Numbered from the stretch's first letter, positions 50,391 to 59,419 are shown. The stretch: 64,000 nucleotides of DNA from Hymenobacter mellowenesis (GCF_030581005.1 NZ_JAUQSX010000015.1:1-64000); one strand, 5' to 3'. Made by a program: numbers and translations. Notes: generated by a model not told the origin, from the sequence alone.

Positions 50391-50936
50391 ATGCCCCGCC
50401 TCCCGGAAAATATGCTTACTCATCACAGTATTCCGGTGCGTCCGGCTGTGGCCAAATACTTACGGCGGAAACTGCACTTGGCCGAGGGCCAGGCCTACCA
50501 ACTCAGCAAGAAGCACCCGGTGGGCCGGTTGCTCTACCATTTGTTCCGCAACCCCCAAGAGGACAGGCAATACGTGATTTCGGAAGAGACCCACCCGGGC
50601 CGGTTCCCCCTCACCATTTCGCACCAGCTCAACTGGCTCAACGGCTGCCGCTACCTCAGCGCGCAGGGCATTCACGACTTCAACCGGCAGGTGGAGGACA
50701 TGATGGAGGAGGAGTTTCTGACCACGGTGAAGACCCTGGCTGCCCATAGCGTGCAGTTTGAGACGAAGGCTGTGGCCCTGCGCTTCATGGACACCTACGA
50801 CCTGACGGAAGAGGACATGACGCTCGATGCGCTCATCAAAGCCTACTACCGCTTCCGCAAAGCGCAGCATACCGCCCAAAATCGGGTAAATAATATTCCG
50901 AATTGTCCTGCGCTCCAGCTGCAGGTAGCCGCCTAA
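50391..50936 (+). CDS. Phage hypothetical protein (181 aa) ahead of structural genes
   Basis: 181 residues from ATG 50391 (ATG 50412 also possible). Contains VAKYLRRKLHLAEGQAYQLS, a helix-turn-helix-like first part, and a C-terminal helix (DLTEEDMTLDALIKAYYRFR). It might be a late regulator, fitting its position just after the iteron array. The final 15 residues are encoded by a copy of the promoter repeat TATTCCGAATTGTCCTG. No family recognised. Confidence 0.65.
   Translation: MPRLPENMLTHHSIPVRPAVAKYLRRKLHLAEGQAYQLSKKHPVGRLLYHLFRNPQEDRQYVISEETHPGRFPLTISHQLNWLNGCRYLSAQGIHDFNRQVEDMMEEEFLTTVKTLAAHSVQFETKAVALRFMDTYDLTEEDMTLDALIKAYYRFRKAQHTAQNRVNNIPNCPALQLQVAA
50894..50910 (+). repeat. Second copy of the promoter-region repeat
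   Basis: TATTCCGAATTGTCCTG at 50894-50910 is identical to 50341-50357. The first copy carries the TGTCC of promoter 1. At the second copy no TAnnTTTG follows at 28 bases, so it may be a binding site only, or a relic. Confidence 0.7.
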
Positions 50937-50940
50937 CGCC

Positions 50941-51609
50941 TTGCTCACTCCCGCCCCCGCCGCCGCCGGCCAATTGCGCAATCTGGACCCGCTCCTCGTC
51001 GACAACACCGGCGGGGTGGAGGCGCTCTGGTATTGCGACGTGGCCGACGTGCTCAGCTACCCGCGCACGGCCGCCGCGGCCCTGGCCACCGACGTGGTGC
51101 TGGTGCCCGGGGCCAGCTGGTACCAGCTCATTGCCACGCGCGGCACGCTGAGCTACGGCCAGGCCGGCGCCACCGACCGCCACGGCGACTTTTTCAAGCC
51201 CCTGCTGAAGGGCGCGCTGGCCAAGGCCACGCCCACGGTGGCCGCCGGGCTGGAGGCGCTCGACGGCCGCCGCTTCCTGGTGCTCTACCGCGACCAAAAC
51301 GGCTACGTGTGGCTGGTGGGCACGCCCGACAGCCCGCTGACGTGGAGCGAGAAGTACGAGAGCGGCAGCCCCACCACCCGCAACGGCTACGATTTCCAGT
51401 TCGCCGGCGAGGGCCCGCGCCGCGCCCGGCCCTACCTCGGCACCTGGACGGTGAGCGGCGTGGGCCTGGAAACCGGCGTGCAGCTGGGGGCCGGCACCGG
51501 CGGGCGCGTGGAAATCCGCGACGCCCATGGCAACCTCATGGCCACCGTGGCCGCCGGCCGCACCGTGGTGGTGCGCAGCGGCTTCCGGGTGGCCTTCACC
51601 ATCAACTAA
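50941..51609 (+). CDS. Phage structural protein, tail or baseplate associated (222 aa)
   Basis: 222 residues from TTG 50941. Strand-rich with repeated Gly/Asp turns (VVLVPGASWYQLIATRGTLS, RRFLVLYRDQNGYVWLVGTP), ending in short strand pairs (RVEIRDAHGNLMATVAAGRT). No signal peptide. A virion component is inferred because of its position at the head of the tail/fibre genes. It has no recognised family. Only four bases separate it from the upstream stop. Confidence 0.6.
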   Translation: MLTPAPAAAGQLRNLDPLLVDNTGGVEALWYCDVADVLSYPRTAAAALATDVVLVPGASWYQLIATRGTLSYGQAGATDRHGDFFKPLLKGALAKATPTVAAGLEALDGRRFLVLYRDQNGYVWLVGTPDSPLTWSEKYESGSPTTRNGYDFQFAGEGPRRARPYLGTWTVSGVGLETGVQLGAGTGGRVEIRDAHGNLMATVAAGRTVVVRSGFRVAFTIN

Positions 51610-51615
51610 CGACCC

Positions 51616-53661
51616 ATGGCCGGAACCCGAACCAACGCCGCTGCCTGGCTGGCCAAGTGGCTGCCCATCTTCGGCGATAACCAGTACCAGAACATCACCG
51701 AGAAGACCTTTCGGGACAAGGACGAAGACATTGCGGCCACGTTCATGGCCTGGAAGGACTTCAACCCCAACGGGGCGCCTGGTATCGATAAGCGGGTGCG
51801 CTTTGAAACGGCGGCCCAGCTGGCCACGGCGGGCGGGGCCGGTGACTGCCTGGAAGGCCAGGACGACGAAACCTTCTGCCTCGGCATGCTGGCGTGGGTA
51901 GAGTTCCCGGAAGTCGGCCCCTACGGCACGTCGTTCCGGCTGATGTACGACGGCAACCCGGCGCGCACCCCCGGCGACAATGGCGTATGGGCTTACCGCA
52001 CCGGCACGCTGGTGACCGGCTCGCGCCTGCCGGCTATTTGGGTGAAGCTCAGCGACCCGATTGCCGGCGTGCCGACCTACGACTACCTGCAAACCATTGC
52101 CGGCGCTGGTGGCTATGCTTTCAAGGTTGGCGAGCCCATTCGGGATTTTGCGGGCACCAACGCCGAATATTTCTTCGCCGCCCTGCAGCCCGGCCCGTTG
52201 CCGGCGCCCACGGCGGCCACCGGCGACGTGAACTGGCGCCGCATCGCGCCGGAGGAGGTGGCCACCGTGGCCCCGCCGTTCTTTCTGCGCATCAGCCAGG
52301 CCACGGCCATCCTGCTCGACGACGACGTGGCGGTGCAGGCGGGCGTGCGCTACGCGGTGGAGTTTCCGAGCGGCCAGTGCGTGGAGCTGGTGGGCACGGA
52401 GGCCAGGCGGTTTCCGGTGGTGGGCGTGCTCAATGGCGAGCCGGTGCGGGTGAACGTGCACACCGGAGCTATCACGCCCGCCGACTACGACGACACGGCC
52501 GTGCGTGGGCTCATCACGGCCCTGCAAACCGGCAAGGTGGAGGTGTGGACGGTCGGGCCGGTTTTTGCCAACCGCACCTATCTGGGCAATGGCTTCAGCG
52601 GCTGGGGTTTCTACCAGCCCAAAAACGACATCGGCACCAGCACCACCATCAGCAGCGCCTACTACAACCTGGTGGTGGCCTGGCCGAAGCTCTACTCCAC
52701 GCTGGGGCTCTCGACGGACGGCGGCCTGACCCGCTTTGCGGCGACTCAGGCGTTTAGCACCAAGGCCAACCTTTATAATGCCCCCTACTTCGCCAATGAA
52801 ACGGCACCCGGGGCAACGTTATTTCCCGGCATGGGTGGCGGGCAGTTTTACTCGTTGAACGGCACGGAAGTGAGCCTGGACGACCCGGCCGCCTACCCCG
52901 AAACCTTCGGCCGGGTCAACTTTTATCGCGCCGTGGGCCAGGCTGCTTCTACGCTCAAGCTCATTCAGCCCACCACCGCCTCCATTGAAGGCAGCAGTTC
53001 ACTGATTCTTGAGCCCGGCGAGTGGCTGGTGCTGCGGCAGGTGCTGAGCGGCTACCAGATTCCCATGCGGGGCAATAACCTGGGCGCCGCGGCGCCGGGC
53101 GGTGGCAGCACCACCATGCTTTCCGAGCACTACACCGCCACCGTGGCCGGCGCCCAGCCCGCCATCGCGCGCGCCGATGCCGTGGCTTACTTCGACGTGA
53201 GCGTGAACGGTGAAGCATTGGTGCCCGGGCTACACTACACCGTAAGCGGCAACACCCTCACGCTGCTGGCCGCTGCCGGCGTGGACGTGGGCGAGGTGGT
53301 GGCGTTCAGCTACTTTAAAACCGTGGGCACGGTGGTGGCCCCGGCCACCGACGACCCCGACCTGCACACCACGACGTCGGGCAACCGCCACACCGGCCCC
53401 GATACCTACTTCACGCCGCGCACGGCCTTCAACATGAAGGCCGTGGACAACGTGGCCAGCGTGAATTATCAGGTGAGCTACCGCGACACGACCAACGCCA
53501 ACGCCTGGGTGTATGGCACGCCCCGCGCCACCGAAGCCGCCGCCACCGCCGACCTGGGAGCCGTGCCGGCCGCGAGTTGGGCGCAGGGCGTGCAGCTGCG
53601 CTACGAGACCGTGCCCACCGATTCCACCAAAGAGGCGCAGTTCGCCACCAACGTTTCCTAA
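51616..53661 (+). CDS. Phage tail fibre/baseplate-like protein (681 aa)
   Basis: 681 residues, strand-rich, Gly/Ala/Thr-rich with many turn motifs (VRFETAAQLATAGGAGDCLE, NRTYLGNGFSGWGFYQPKND), which is typical for tail fibre or adhesin proteins. Near the C-terminus are segments AYFDVSVNGEALVPGLHYTV and NTLTLLAAAGVDVGEVVAFS, the pattern of a beta-sandwich domain found in phage appendages. It overlaps the next ATG by TAATG. Assignment to fibre is by context and composition. Confidence 0.65.
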   Translation: MAGTRTNAAAWLAKWLPIFGDNQYQNITEKTFRDKDEDIAATFMAWKDFNPNGAPGIDKRVRFETAAQLATAGGAGDCLEGQDDETFCLGMLAWVEFPEVGPYGTSFRLMYDGNPARTPGDNGVWAYRTGTLVTGSRLPAIWVKLSDPIAGVPTYDYLQTIAGAGGYAFKVGEPIRDFAGTNAEYFFAALQPGPLPAPTAATGDVNWRRIAPEEVATVAPPFFLRISQATAILLDDDVAVQAGVRYAVEFPSGQCVELVGTEARRFPVVGVLNGEPVRVNVHTGAITPADYDDTAVRGLITALQTGKVEVWTVGPVFANRTYLGNGFSGWGFYQPKNDIGTSTTISSAYYNLVVAWPKLYSTLGLSTDGGLTRFAATQAFSTKANLYNAPYFANETAPGATLFPGMGGGQFYSLNGTEVSLDDPAAYPETFGRVNFYRAVGQAASTLKLIQPTTASIEGSSSLILEPGEWLVLRQVLSGYQIPMRGNNLGAAAPGGGSTTMLSEHYTATVAGAQPAIARADAVAYFDVSVNGEALVPGLHYTVSGNTLTLLAAAGVDVGEVVAFSYFKTVGTVVAPATDDPDLHTTTSGNRHTGPDTYFTPRTAFNMKAVDNVASVNYQVSYRDTTNANAWVYGTPRATEAAATADLGAVPAASWAQGVQLRYETVPTDSTKEAQFATNVS

Positions 53662-54257
53662 TGAGCAAGGCTTTCGAGGGCCACAACCGCCCCTTCCCCA
53701 GCACCGTCATTGCGCCCCCAGTGGGCGCCGGGCACAGCACGTACGCCTACTTCGCCGGCTCGGCGTTGCAGTTCCCCACGCTGCCCAACGCCAAAGTAAT
53801 GGCCGGGTTCATCAAGCGCCCCAATACCGGTAGCGGCTACGGGTTCGACAACCGGCCGGCCGGCTCGGGGTACTTTCTCAGCGGGGACCACCCCAACTTT
53901 TTGATTCAGAGTGACGGGGTGAGCATCGATACGCACGCGCCGTTTTCGGACGAATTGTGGCACATGTTCTACTTCGAGGCGGTGACCAACTTCATCTCGC
54001 CCAAGCTGCTGGCCCGCAACGCCGGCGACGAGTTCCTGGCCCTGACCAACCTGGCCGACTTGCGGGTGTACGACCGCGTGTGGACCCCGGCCGAGAAGGC
54101 AGCGGCCAGCGGGAACGGCACGCTGCCCACCGACAGCAGCGTGATTGCCCGCTACGATTTCGTGGGCATGACGGGCGTGCTGATTCCTGACGTGAGCGGC
54201 AACGGCCGCGACATCACAGTCACCGGCGCCGCCGGCGTGCTCTACACCAACGGCTAA
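53661..54257 (+). CDS. Phage protein with LamG-like fold (198 aa)
   Basis: 198 residues from ATG 53661 (TAATG coupling). Strands with the sequence LWHMFYFEAVTNFISPKLLA, then LADLRVYDRVWTPAEKAAAS and ARYDFVGMTGVLIPDVSGNG, the latter being the typical closing part of a LamG/concanavalin-like domain. Such domains bind sugars and are common in phage tail adhesins. It follows the fibre-like gene directly and may be its receptor-binding partner. Confidence 0.7.
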   Translation: MSKAFEGHNRPFPSTVIAPPVGAGHSTYAYFAGSALQFPTLPNAKVMAGFIKRPNTGSGYGFDNRPAGSGYFLSGDHPNFLIQSDGVSIDTHAPFSDELWHMFYFEAVTNFISPKLLARNAGDEFLALTNLADLRVYDRVWTPAEKAAASGNGTLPTDSSVIARYDFVGMTGVLIPDVSGNGRDITVTGAAGVLYTNG

Positions 54258-54278
54258 TTCCTTTCCCCCTTACGAGCT

Positions 54279-54779
54279 ATGGCCATTCAACCCCACACCC
54301 CCACACCCATCGCCCTGCGCCTGCCCAACCGCACGGACGGCATCACCACCCTCGGTTTCGTGGCCGTGCAGCGCGTCTTCTCGCACCTGACGCCCCGCAA
54401 CGGGGATACGGTCACGGTCAGCACCTTTGAAATCGAGGCCTACTTCCTGCTCGAAAACGACGAGCTGGGCAACCGCTTCGAATCGTTCAAGGCGCCCGAC
54501 GTGACGCTGGTAGCCGATAACAACTGCCTGGTGAGCTCGGACGGGCTGACGATTCTGGCCACCCGGAGCATTGACCCGGCCACCGGCAAGCCCATGCGAG
54601 AAGAGGAGTTGCAGGAAGATTTCTACCGGCGCTGCGTGGCGCTGAGCGTCAACCAAGACACCTACTGGCAGGGCAATGCGATGGAGGTAATGCGGGAAAA
54701 TCAGCCCATCGTCATGGGCCAACTCATGCGCTACCATGCCCAGCAGGCCATTGCCATGGGCCGCTTCGACGTGCCTTAG
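54279..54779 (+). CDS. Phage structural hypothetical protein (166 aa)
   Basis: 166 residues. Begins MAIQPHTPTPIALRLPNRTD; compact alpha/beta pattern (GFVAVQRVFSHLTPRNGDTV, FEIEAYFLLENDELGNRFES), acidic and Asp-rich. The C-terminal part (MRENQPIVMGQLMRYHAQQA) is helical. In the tail/fibre block, so likely a virion or assembly protein. No family recognised. Confidence 0.6.
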   Translation: MAIQPHTPTPIALRLPNRTDGITTLGFVAVQRVFSHLTPRNGDTVTVSTFEIEAYFLLENDELGNRFESFKAPDVTLVADNNCLVSSDGLTILATRSIDPATGKPMREEELQEDFYRRCVALSVNQDTYWQGNAMEVMRENQPIVMGQLMRYHAQQAIAMGRFDVP

Positions 54780-54781
54780 CC

Positions 54782-54880
54782 GTGCGCGCCACCCGCTTCG
54801 GCTGGCTGCTTTTCGCTGCGGCCGCCCTGCTGATTTACCTGCTCTGCCGCTGGCTGCCGGCCAATTATTTGCCCTCTTGA
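54782..54880 (+). CDS. Very small phage membrane protein (32 aa)
   Basis: 32 residues from GTG 54782, MRATRFGWLLFAAAALLIYL then a polar LCRWLPANYLPS: one transmembrane helix with a basic N-terminus. The stop overlaps the next ATG (TGATG, 54878-54882). Single-helix proteins of this size within late genes can be holins or accessory lysis proteins, but no endolysin is in view. The coupling to its neighbour supports real translation. Confidence 0.5.
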   Translation: MRATRFGWLLFAAAALLIYLLCRWLPANYLPS

Positions 54881-55893
54881 TGCGCCTGAAAAACCAACTC
54901 CTGCTCAACACCCTGACCCAAGCCGTGGACTTGCCCGCGGAAATGGGCCCAATGGCCAGCGTCGACGCGCGGCTGGAGGCGCAGCGCATTGCCATCACCG
55001 GCCAGCAAACGCCGATTGGGCCGCGCATGCAAAACCGCAACAACGCCCTGCGGCTGGACTTTGTGGAGTCGCGTATGGATTCGGCGGAGGCCGCCCTGCT
55101 CACCGAACAGCAAGCCACCCGCCTGCAGCAGCAGGTGATTGAGCAGCTGACGTTAGGGGCCAGCGCCACCGGCGCGGAAGTCGTGGCCCTGCGCGCCCGC
55201 ATCGAGCTGGTGCGCGCCGCCGGCGTGACCACGCAGGCCCAGCTCGACGCCAATGCCGCCGCCGACGCGCTGACGGTGGCCCGGGTGCAGCAGCTCGAAA
55301 CGCAGGAGGCCGCCGACCACCTGGCCGACGCCGCCGTGCTGGCCTACGAGCAGCAGAACGACGCCCGCGTGGCCCTGCTGGAGGCCCGCCTCACGAAGGA
55401 CGAGGCGGCCATTGCCACGGCCCAAGCCAAAGTCGACGCCGCTGAGGCCCACGCCCAGCAGGGCATTGCGGCGGCGGCCACCGCGCAAAGCAAAGCCGAC
55501 ACGGCCCAGGCAGCGGCCGCCGCGGCGCAGGCCAGCGCGACCACGGCCCTGGCCAACGCCGCCACCAACGCCACGGCCCTGGCCACGCTCGCGGCCGAGG
55601 TGGTCACCAAGCTGCCGGCGGCCCTGGTGCAGCGCTTCAGCATCAACACGCCCGGCGTGACGTTGCAGGCCCTCACGCCGGCCACCTTCCCCGTGGTGCT
55701 GCCCAAGGCCTTCAGCGACAACAACTACTTCGTGTTCTTCACCAAGGCCAGCGGCGCCGCGCTGCTCAACGTGCAGCTCAGCGACACGGCCACCAAAACG
55801 GCCACCTCCTTCACCTGCAGCATGCAGCAGACCGGCCTGGCCTCGCTGCTGGTGGCTGCCAGCACGGCCGAGGTGCTCGTGGTGCACGCCTGA
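54880..55893 (+). CDS. Phage coiled-coil fibre-like protein (337 aa)
   Basis: 337 residues from ATG 54880. The middle (about 60-235) is a long Ala-rich coiled coil (AAEAHAQQGIAAAATAQSKA), typical for trimeric fibre shafts, followed by a C-terminal strand-rich domain (FSINTPGVTLQALTPATFPV, NNYFVFFTKASGAALLNVQL). This stalk-plus-head layout matches tail fibre or appendage proteins that carry a receptor-binding tip. It ends the fibre operon at a terminator. Function by architecture. Confidence 0.65.
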   Translation: MRLKNQLLLNTLTQAVDLPAEMGPMASVDARLEAQRIAITGQQTPIGPRMQNRNNALRLDFVESRMDSAEAALLTEQQATRLQQQVIEQLTLGASATGAEVVALRARIELVRAAGVTTQAQLDANAAADALTVARVQQLETQEAADHLADAAVLAYEQQNDARVALLEARLTKDEAAIATAQAKVDAAEAHAQQGIAAAATAQSKADTAQAAAAAAQASATTALANAATNATALATLAAEVVTKLPAALVQRFSINTPGVTLQALTPATFPVVLPKAFSDNNYFVFFTKASGAALLNVQLSDTATKTATSFTCSMQQTGLASLLVAASTAEVLVVHA

Positions 55894-55912
55894 AATACCC
55901 GGTAAGACCAAC

Positions 55913-55939
55913 GCCCGCCCCATCCGGCGGGGCTTTTTT
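55913..55939 (+). terminator. Terminator after the fibre operon
   Basis: GCCCGCC CCATCC GGCGGGGC followed by TTTTTT, with a one-base bulge in the stem. Overlaps the upstream edge of promoter 2. Confidence 0.75.
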
Positions 55940-55940
55940 C

Positions 55941-55976
55941 TGTCCTTCGCTTCGGGCCGGCGGGCCGGCAGTTTTG
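55941..55976 (+). promoter_or_regulatory. Phage late-type promoter 2
   Basis: TGTCC at 55941, CAGTTTTG at 55969-55976, 28-base spacing, GCCGG elements in the spacer. Nineteen bases before the ATG of the protease gene. Part of the shared block GGGGCTTTTT(Y)(S)TGTCCTT. Confidence 0.7.
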
Positions 55977-55995
55977 CATCGTCCAATTCCCTACG

Positions 55996-57375
55996 ATGCG
56001 ATTCAATAGCCCCTTATCGGCCGCGCTCAGCGGCCAGTTCCTGTTGGAAGACTCGGCCGTGCCGGGCTTCCTCGCGCAACTGGCCCAGCTGCTCACGGCC
56101 ACGAGCACCGCGCCGGGCCAGCCCCGGCCCGACGGCGCGCTGCAGCCCGCGGCGTGCTTTGCCATTTCGGCCGACGCCACGAGCGTGCAGCTGCGCGGCT
56201 ACGGCTCGCTCGACGAGGTGCCCGCCGGCTCGGTGGCCGTGACCGTGGTGCGCGGCGTGATGATGCCGGAGGACGACTACGATTGGGATTACGGCTACGT
56301 GCCCGGCACCCGCACCCTGGGGGCTCGCATCCAGCAGGCCGACGCCCACCCCAACATCATCGCCCACGTGGGCCACTTCATCACGCCCGGCGGCAGCGTC
56401 ATGGGCGTGGAGTCGTTTGCCGACATCGTGGCCGGCACCACCAAGCCGTTCGTGAGCTTCGTGGACATGATGTGCTCGGCCGGCGCGTGGAGCGGCTGCG
56501 GCGCTGATAAAATCGTGGTGGGCAAAACCGGCATCACCGGCAGCATCGGCACGAAGTGGGACGGCCTCGACATGTCGGGCTACCTCGAAAAAATGGGCTT
56601 GAAGCAAGTGACCGTAACGGCCACGGAATCAACCGAAAAAACGCGGGCGTTCGACGAGGCCTTGAAAGGCAAGCCGGCCCTGCTGCGCTCGCAGATGCTC
56701 GACCCGCTCAACGACGTGTTCGTGGCGGCCATCAAACAATACCGCCCCAACGCCACGCCCGACACCCTCACCGGCAAGCTGTTCGTGGGCCAGGCCGCCG
56801 TCGACGCCGGCCTGGCCGACCAGGTGGGCTCGCTTCAAGATGCCATCCAGCTCGCTTTCGACCTGGCCGGCGAGGCCGGTTCGGTGGTGGGCTCTACTAC
56901 TGCTTCATCTTTTTCTTCCACCAACCCCCAATCCCCAACCATGTCGCTTTTCGGCAACAAAAACAAAACCACGGCCTTGACGGCCGTATTGGCGCTTTCG
57001 GGCCAAACCGGCCTGACGGCCGAGACCACGAAAGCCGCAAACGAGGAGCTGGCAGCTGCCGGCATCACCGACGCGGCCATCATCACACAGTCGGAATACA
57101 CCGACCTCGTGGCCAAAGCCGGCCAGGTAGCCACCCTCACCGCTTCGGTGAACACGCTGACGGCCGACAAAACCAAGCTGACCACCGACCTGGCCACCGC
57201 CAACACGGCGCTGACGGCCTCGCAGGCTGAGGTGACGCGCCTCGGTGCCCTCGGTGGTGCTGCCCCCACCACGGCCGGCAAGGCTGAGGGTGACCAGCAG
57301 GATGCCCCCAAGGCACACGCCTGGTTCGACAAAAATGCCGACCACAACAAGGATGCTGAGGCTCTGCTGAGCTAA
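55996..57375 (+). CDS. S49-type head maturation protease with C-terminal scaffold-like segment
   Basis: 459 residues. The N-terminal 300 are a ClpP/SppA-fold protease of the S49 (capsid-assembly) type: GGSVMGVESFADIVAGTTKP, catalytic Ser161 in CSAGAWSGCGADKIVV and the GITGSIGTKWDG segment. It processes the head or scaffold during assembly. From residue 316 a different module follows (MSLFGNKNKTTALTAVLALS onward): Ala/Thr-rich helices with a leucine-heptad pattern, ending DKNADHNKDAEALLS, which looks like a scaffolding protein. An in-frame ATG at 56941 is preceded by the leader-like CCAACCCCCAATCCCCAACC, so this part may also be made separately, as Nu3 is from lambda gene C. Confidence 0.85.
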   Translation: MRFNSPLSAALSGQFLLEDSAVPGFLAQLAQLLTATSTAPGQPRPDGALQPAACFAISADATSVQLRGYGSLDEVPAGSVAVTVVRGVMMPEDDYDWDYGYVPGTRTLGARIQQADAHPNIIAHVGHFITPGGSVMGVESFADIVAGTTKPFVSFVDMMCSAGAWSGCGADKIVVGKTGITGSIGTKWDGLDMSGYLEKMGLKQVTVTATESTEKTRAFDEALKGKPALLRSQMLDPLNDVFVAAIKQYRPNATPDTLTGKLFVGQAAVDAGLADQVGSLQDAIQLAFDLAGEAGSVVGSTTASSFSSTNPQSPTMSLFGNKNKTTALTAVLALSGQTGLTAETTKAANEELAAAGITDAAIITQSEYTDLVAKAGQVATLTASVNTLTADKTKLTTDLATANTALTASQAEVTRLGALGGAAPTTAGKAEGDQQDAPKAHAWFDKNADHNKDAEALLS

Positions 57376-57425
57376 TCAACATCCTCTCACACGCTTTTTC
57401 TCACCCTTTTTCTGCAAAATCCCAA

Positions 57426-58433
57426 ATGGGCATTAACGTAACCCAACTGGCCGCTGAGCTTGGCGCTTACAGCCGGACCAACAACAAGGAGATTCGCCAG
57501 ATGGCGACTCAAAAGTCGTTCACGGCTAAATTCATGAAGACCGTGATGTCGGTGAAAGGCAAGTTTCCGGCCTTGCAAAGCATCACCGGCCGCCTGGTGC
57601 AAGGCTTCACCGCTGTGTGGAGCCCCCTCGGTGTGACAAAGTTCAAGGTGAACCCCCTGGTGAACTATCAGCAGAAGGTGAACTACGAATTTGTGCCGGC
57701 TGACATCAACGCCAGCTGGGTGGCTCACCTCTACGAGGAGAACAAAAAGCCCGCTGATATGCCTATCTCGAAGTACCTCATCGAGCAGGAAATCATGCCC
57801 GCCGTGGTGCGTGACCGCGAATACCTGCTGGGCCAGGGCGTGTACGATGCCAACGACAAAGGCACGTTCGGTAAGTCGATGGACGGCATTGCCACCATCA
57901 TCACCAAAGGCCTGGCCGCGAACAGCGAGAACCCGGTGTATCAGATTCCGCTGGAGCCGGTGACCCTGGCCAACATCGTCGACCAGGTGAACGAGTTCGA
58001 GCAGAAGTTGCCCATCGAGGTGAAGTCGGACATCAACAAAATCTACATGTCGGAGACGTTCACCGACCAGTACGCGCTGAACTTCTTCAAGACATACGGC
58101 GTGCACCCCACCTACACGCCGGAAGGCGGCTTGAAGACCATCGTGGGCAAACGCCAACTCATCGGCCTGCCTTCGCTGAACGGCACCAGCGTGATTTTTG
58201 CCACGCCGGACGCCAACTTCCTGCGCCTCATCGACCTGAACGACGAGCCCATCTTGAACGATGTGCAGTCGCTCGACTACAAAGTGAAGGTGTTCATGGA
58301 GTGGTGGGAAGGCCCGGCCTTCTGGACGAACCAGATGGTTATCGCCGGCGTCATCGACGGCAACATTGAAGGCCTGGCCCCGGCCGGCGCCAACCTGGAA
58401 TACTACGGCAAGGCTGCCGTGGTAACGGCCTAA
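57426..58433 (+). CDS. Phage major capsid protein
   Basis: 335 residues. Position directly after the protease/scaffold, and abundant-looking codon use, mark this as the capsid. N-terminal helix (NVTQLAAELGAYSRTNNKEI), a middle with PISKYLIEQEIMPAVVRDRE and a C-terminal strand-rich domain with VFMEWWEGPAFWTNQMVIAG. It resembles the hypothetical capsid proteins of Bacteroidota prophages; the HK97 fold is likely but was not shown. The gene is followed by a perfect hairpin. Confidence 0.75.
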   Translation: MGINVTQLAAELGAYSRTNNKEIRQMATQKSFTAKFMKTVMSVKGKFPALQSITGRLVQGFTAVWSPLGVTKFKVNPLVNYQQKVNYEFVPADINASWVAHLYEENKKPADMPISKYLIEQEIMPAVVRDREYLLGQGVYDANDKGTFGKSMDGIATIITKGLAANSENPVYQIPLEPVTLANIVDQVNEFEQKLPIEVKSDINKIYMSETFTDQYALNFFKTYGVHPTYTPEGGLKTIVGKRQLIGLPSLNGTSVIFATPDANFLRLIDLNDEPILNDVQSLDYKVKVFMEWWEGPAFWTNQMVIAGVIDGNIEGLAPAGANLEYYGKAAVVTA

Positions 58434-58443
58434 CCTGAAACCC

Positions 58444-58471
58444 GCCCGCCTCCCTGCTCAGGGAGGCGGGC
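58444..58471 (+). terminator. Perfect hairpin after the capsid gene
   Basis: GCCCGCCTCCCT, loop GCTC, and its exact complement, but no T-run. It may attenuate or stabilise the capsid mRNA rather than end transcription. Confidence 0.7.
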
Positions 58472-58486
58472 ACATTTCAATTCAGT

Positions 58487-58771
58487 ATGCCACTTATCGT
58501 AAAAATCACTTCGGAAACGAAGGACAAGGGTGTGTTCCGCGCTTCGGGTGTGGTGACGGCTCCGGACGGCTCCGAAAAGGGCAAGGCCGTGGTTTACGTC
58601 ACCACCGGCGTGAAAGGCCCCAAGCTGGTGCTCGCAGAGGCCGGCAAAACCACTATCCTCGGCAACGAGGTGACCGAGTACAAGAGCTTCGAAGGCCCCA
58701 CGGCCGCTGAGACTCCCGAGCTGGCAAAAGATGTCGAGCTGACTTTCTCCAAACTATCCTTCGCCATCTAA
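58487..58771 (+). CDS. Phage head/tail small protein (94 aa)
   Basis: 94 residues, strand-rich and acidic: MPLIVKITSETKDKGVFRAS, then KGKAVVYVTTGVKGPKLVLA and KDVELTFSKLSFAI. Regular strand-turn pattern fits a head decoration or completion protein. Follows the capsid. No family recognised. Confidence 0.65.
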   Translation: MPLIVKITSETKDKGVFRASGVVTAPDGSEKGKAVVYVTTGVKGPKLVLAEAGKTTILGNEVTEYKSFEGPTAAETPELAKDVELTFSKLSFAI

Positions 58772-58798
58772 GCGGTTTAGCTTAGAGTAAACATCATT

Positions 58799-59368
58799 AT
58801 GCCACTCGATTTCGAAGACATCGAAGGAACTGCCGGCCAGGACAACACCGCCGGCATCCAGCAGAACATTTACCTCGTCGACTTTAAGGATGTGCTGACG
58901 CACCCCACCTTTCCGAAGATTGAGGACGGCACCGACCTGGCCAGCCTGGCAACGGTAACCAGCAATCTGGTGCTGAAACCCACCAAAAAAGCGCACCAAC
59001 TGTATTGCACGCTGGAAGCCGGCGCGGCCACGAGCGACTCGCAAGGCGAGCTCGATGGCATGAGCTTCAAAAACGGCCTGAAGTTCCTGATTCCGGGCAA
59101 CAAAGCCAATGCCGATGGTTTCGTGCGTTTGGCCAAAAACGGGTCGTTCTACCTCATCTATTTCGAGCAGGACGGCACGGTGCGCATCCTCGGTCACCCG
59201 GGCTACCCGGCCAAGATGGCCAGCGCCCCCGGCACCAGCGGCGAGAAAACCAGCGACCGCAAGGGCCGCACCATTACTTTCCAGAGCGTATGGAGCGGCC
59301 CGGCCCCCGTATTCGAAGGCAAGGTGATGGTGGACACCGTGGAGCAGGTGCTGGTGTATCTGGCGTAG
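58799..59368 (+). CDS. Phage structural protein, possible tail tube or completion protein (189 aa)
   Basis: 189 residues. Strand-rich with an early acidic segment (MPLDFEDIEGTAGQDNTAGI) and later GKTITF-type strands: RKGRTITFQSVWSGPAPVFE and KVMVDTVEQVLVYLA. It might be a head-tail connector or tail tube protein. Last gene of the capsid transcript, as a terminator follows 55 bases on. Confidence 0.6.
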   Translation: MPLDFEDIEGTAGQDNTAGIQQNIYLVDFKDVLTHPTFPKIEDGTDLASLATVTSNLVLKPTKKAHQLYCTLEAGAATSDSQGELDGMSFKNGLKFLIPGNKANADGFVRLAKNGSFYLIYFEQDGTVRILGHPGYPAKMASAPGTSGEKTSDRKGRTITFQSVWSGPAPVFEGKVMVDTVEQVLVYLA

Positions 59369-59419
59369 CTTTGCTGCACTTCATGGGGCAATAGCTGCCA
59401 CATGATGAGATAAATCCTG

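Noticed and set aside
50836..52527. 563-residue minus-strand open frame
   Set aside because: Antisense of the tail structural genes; composition is that of a shadow.
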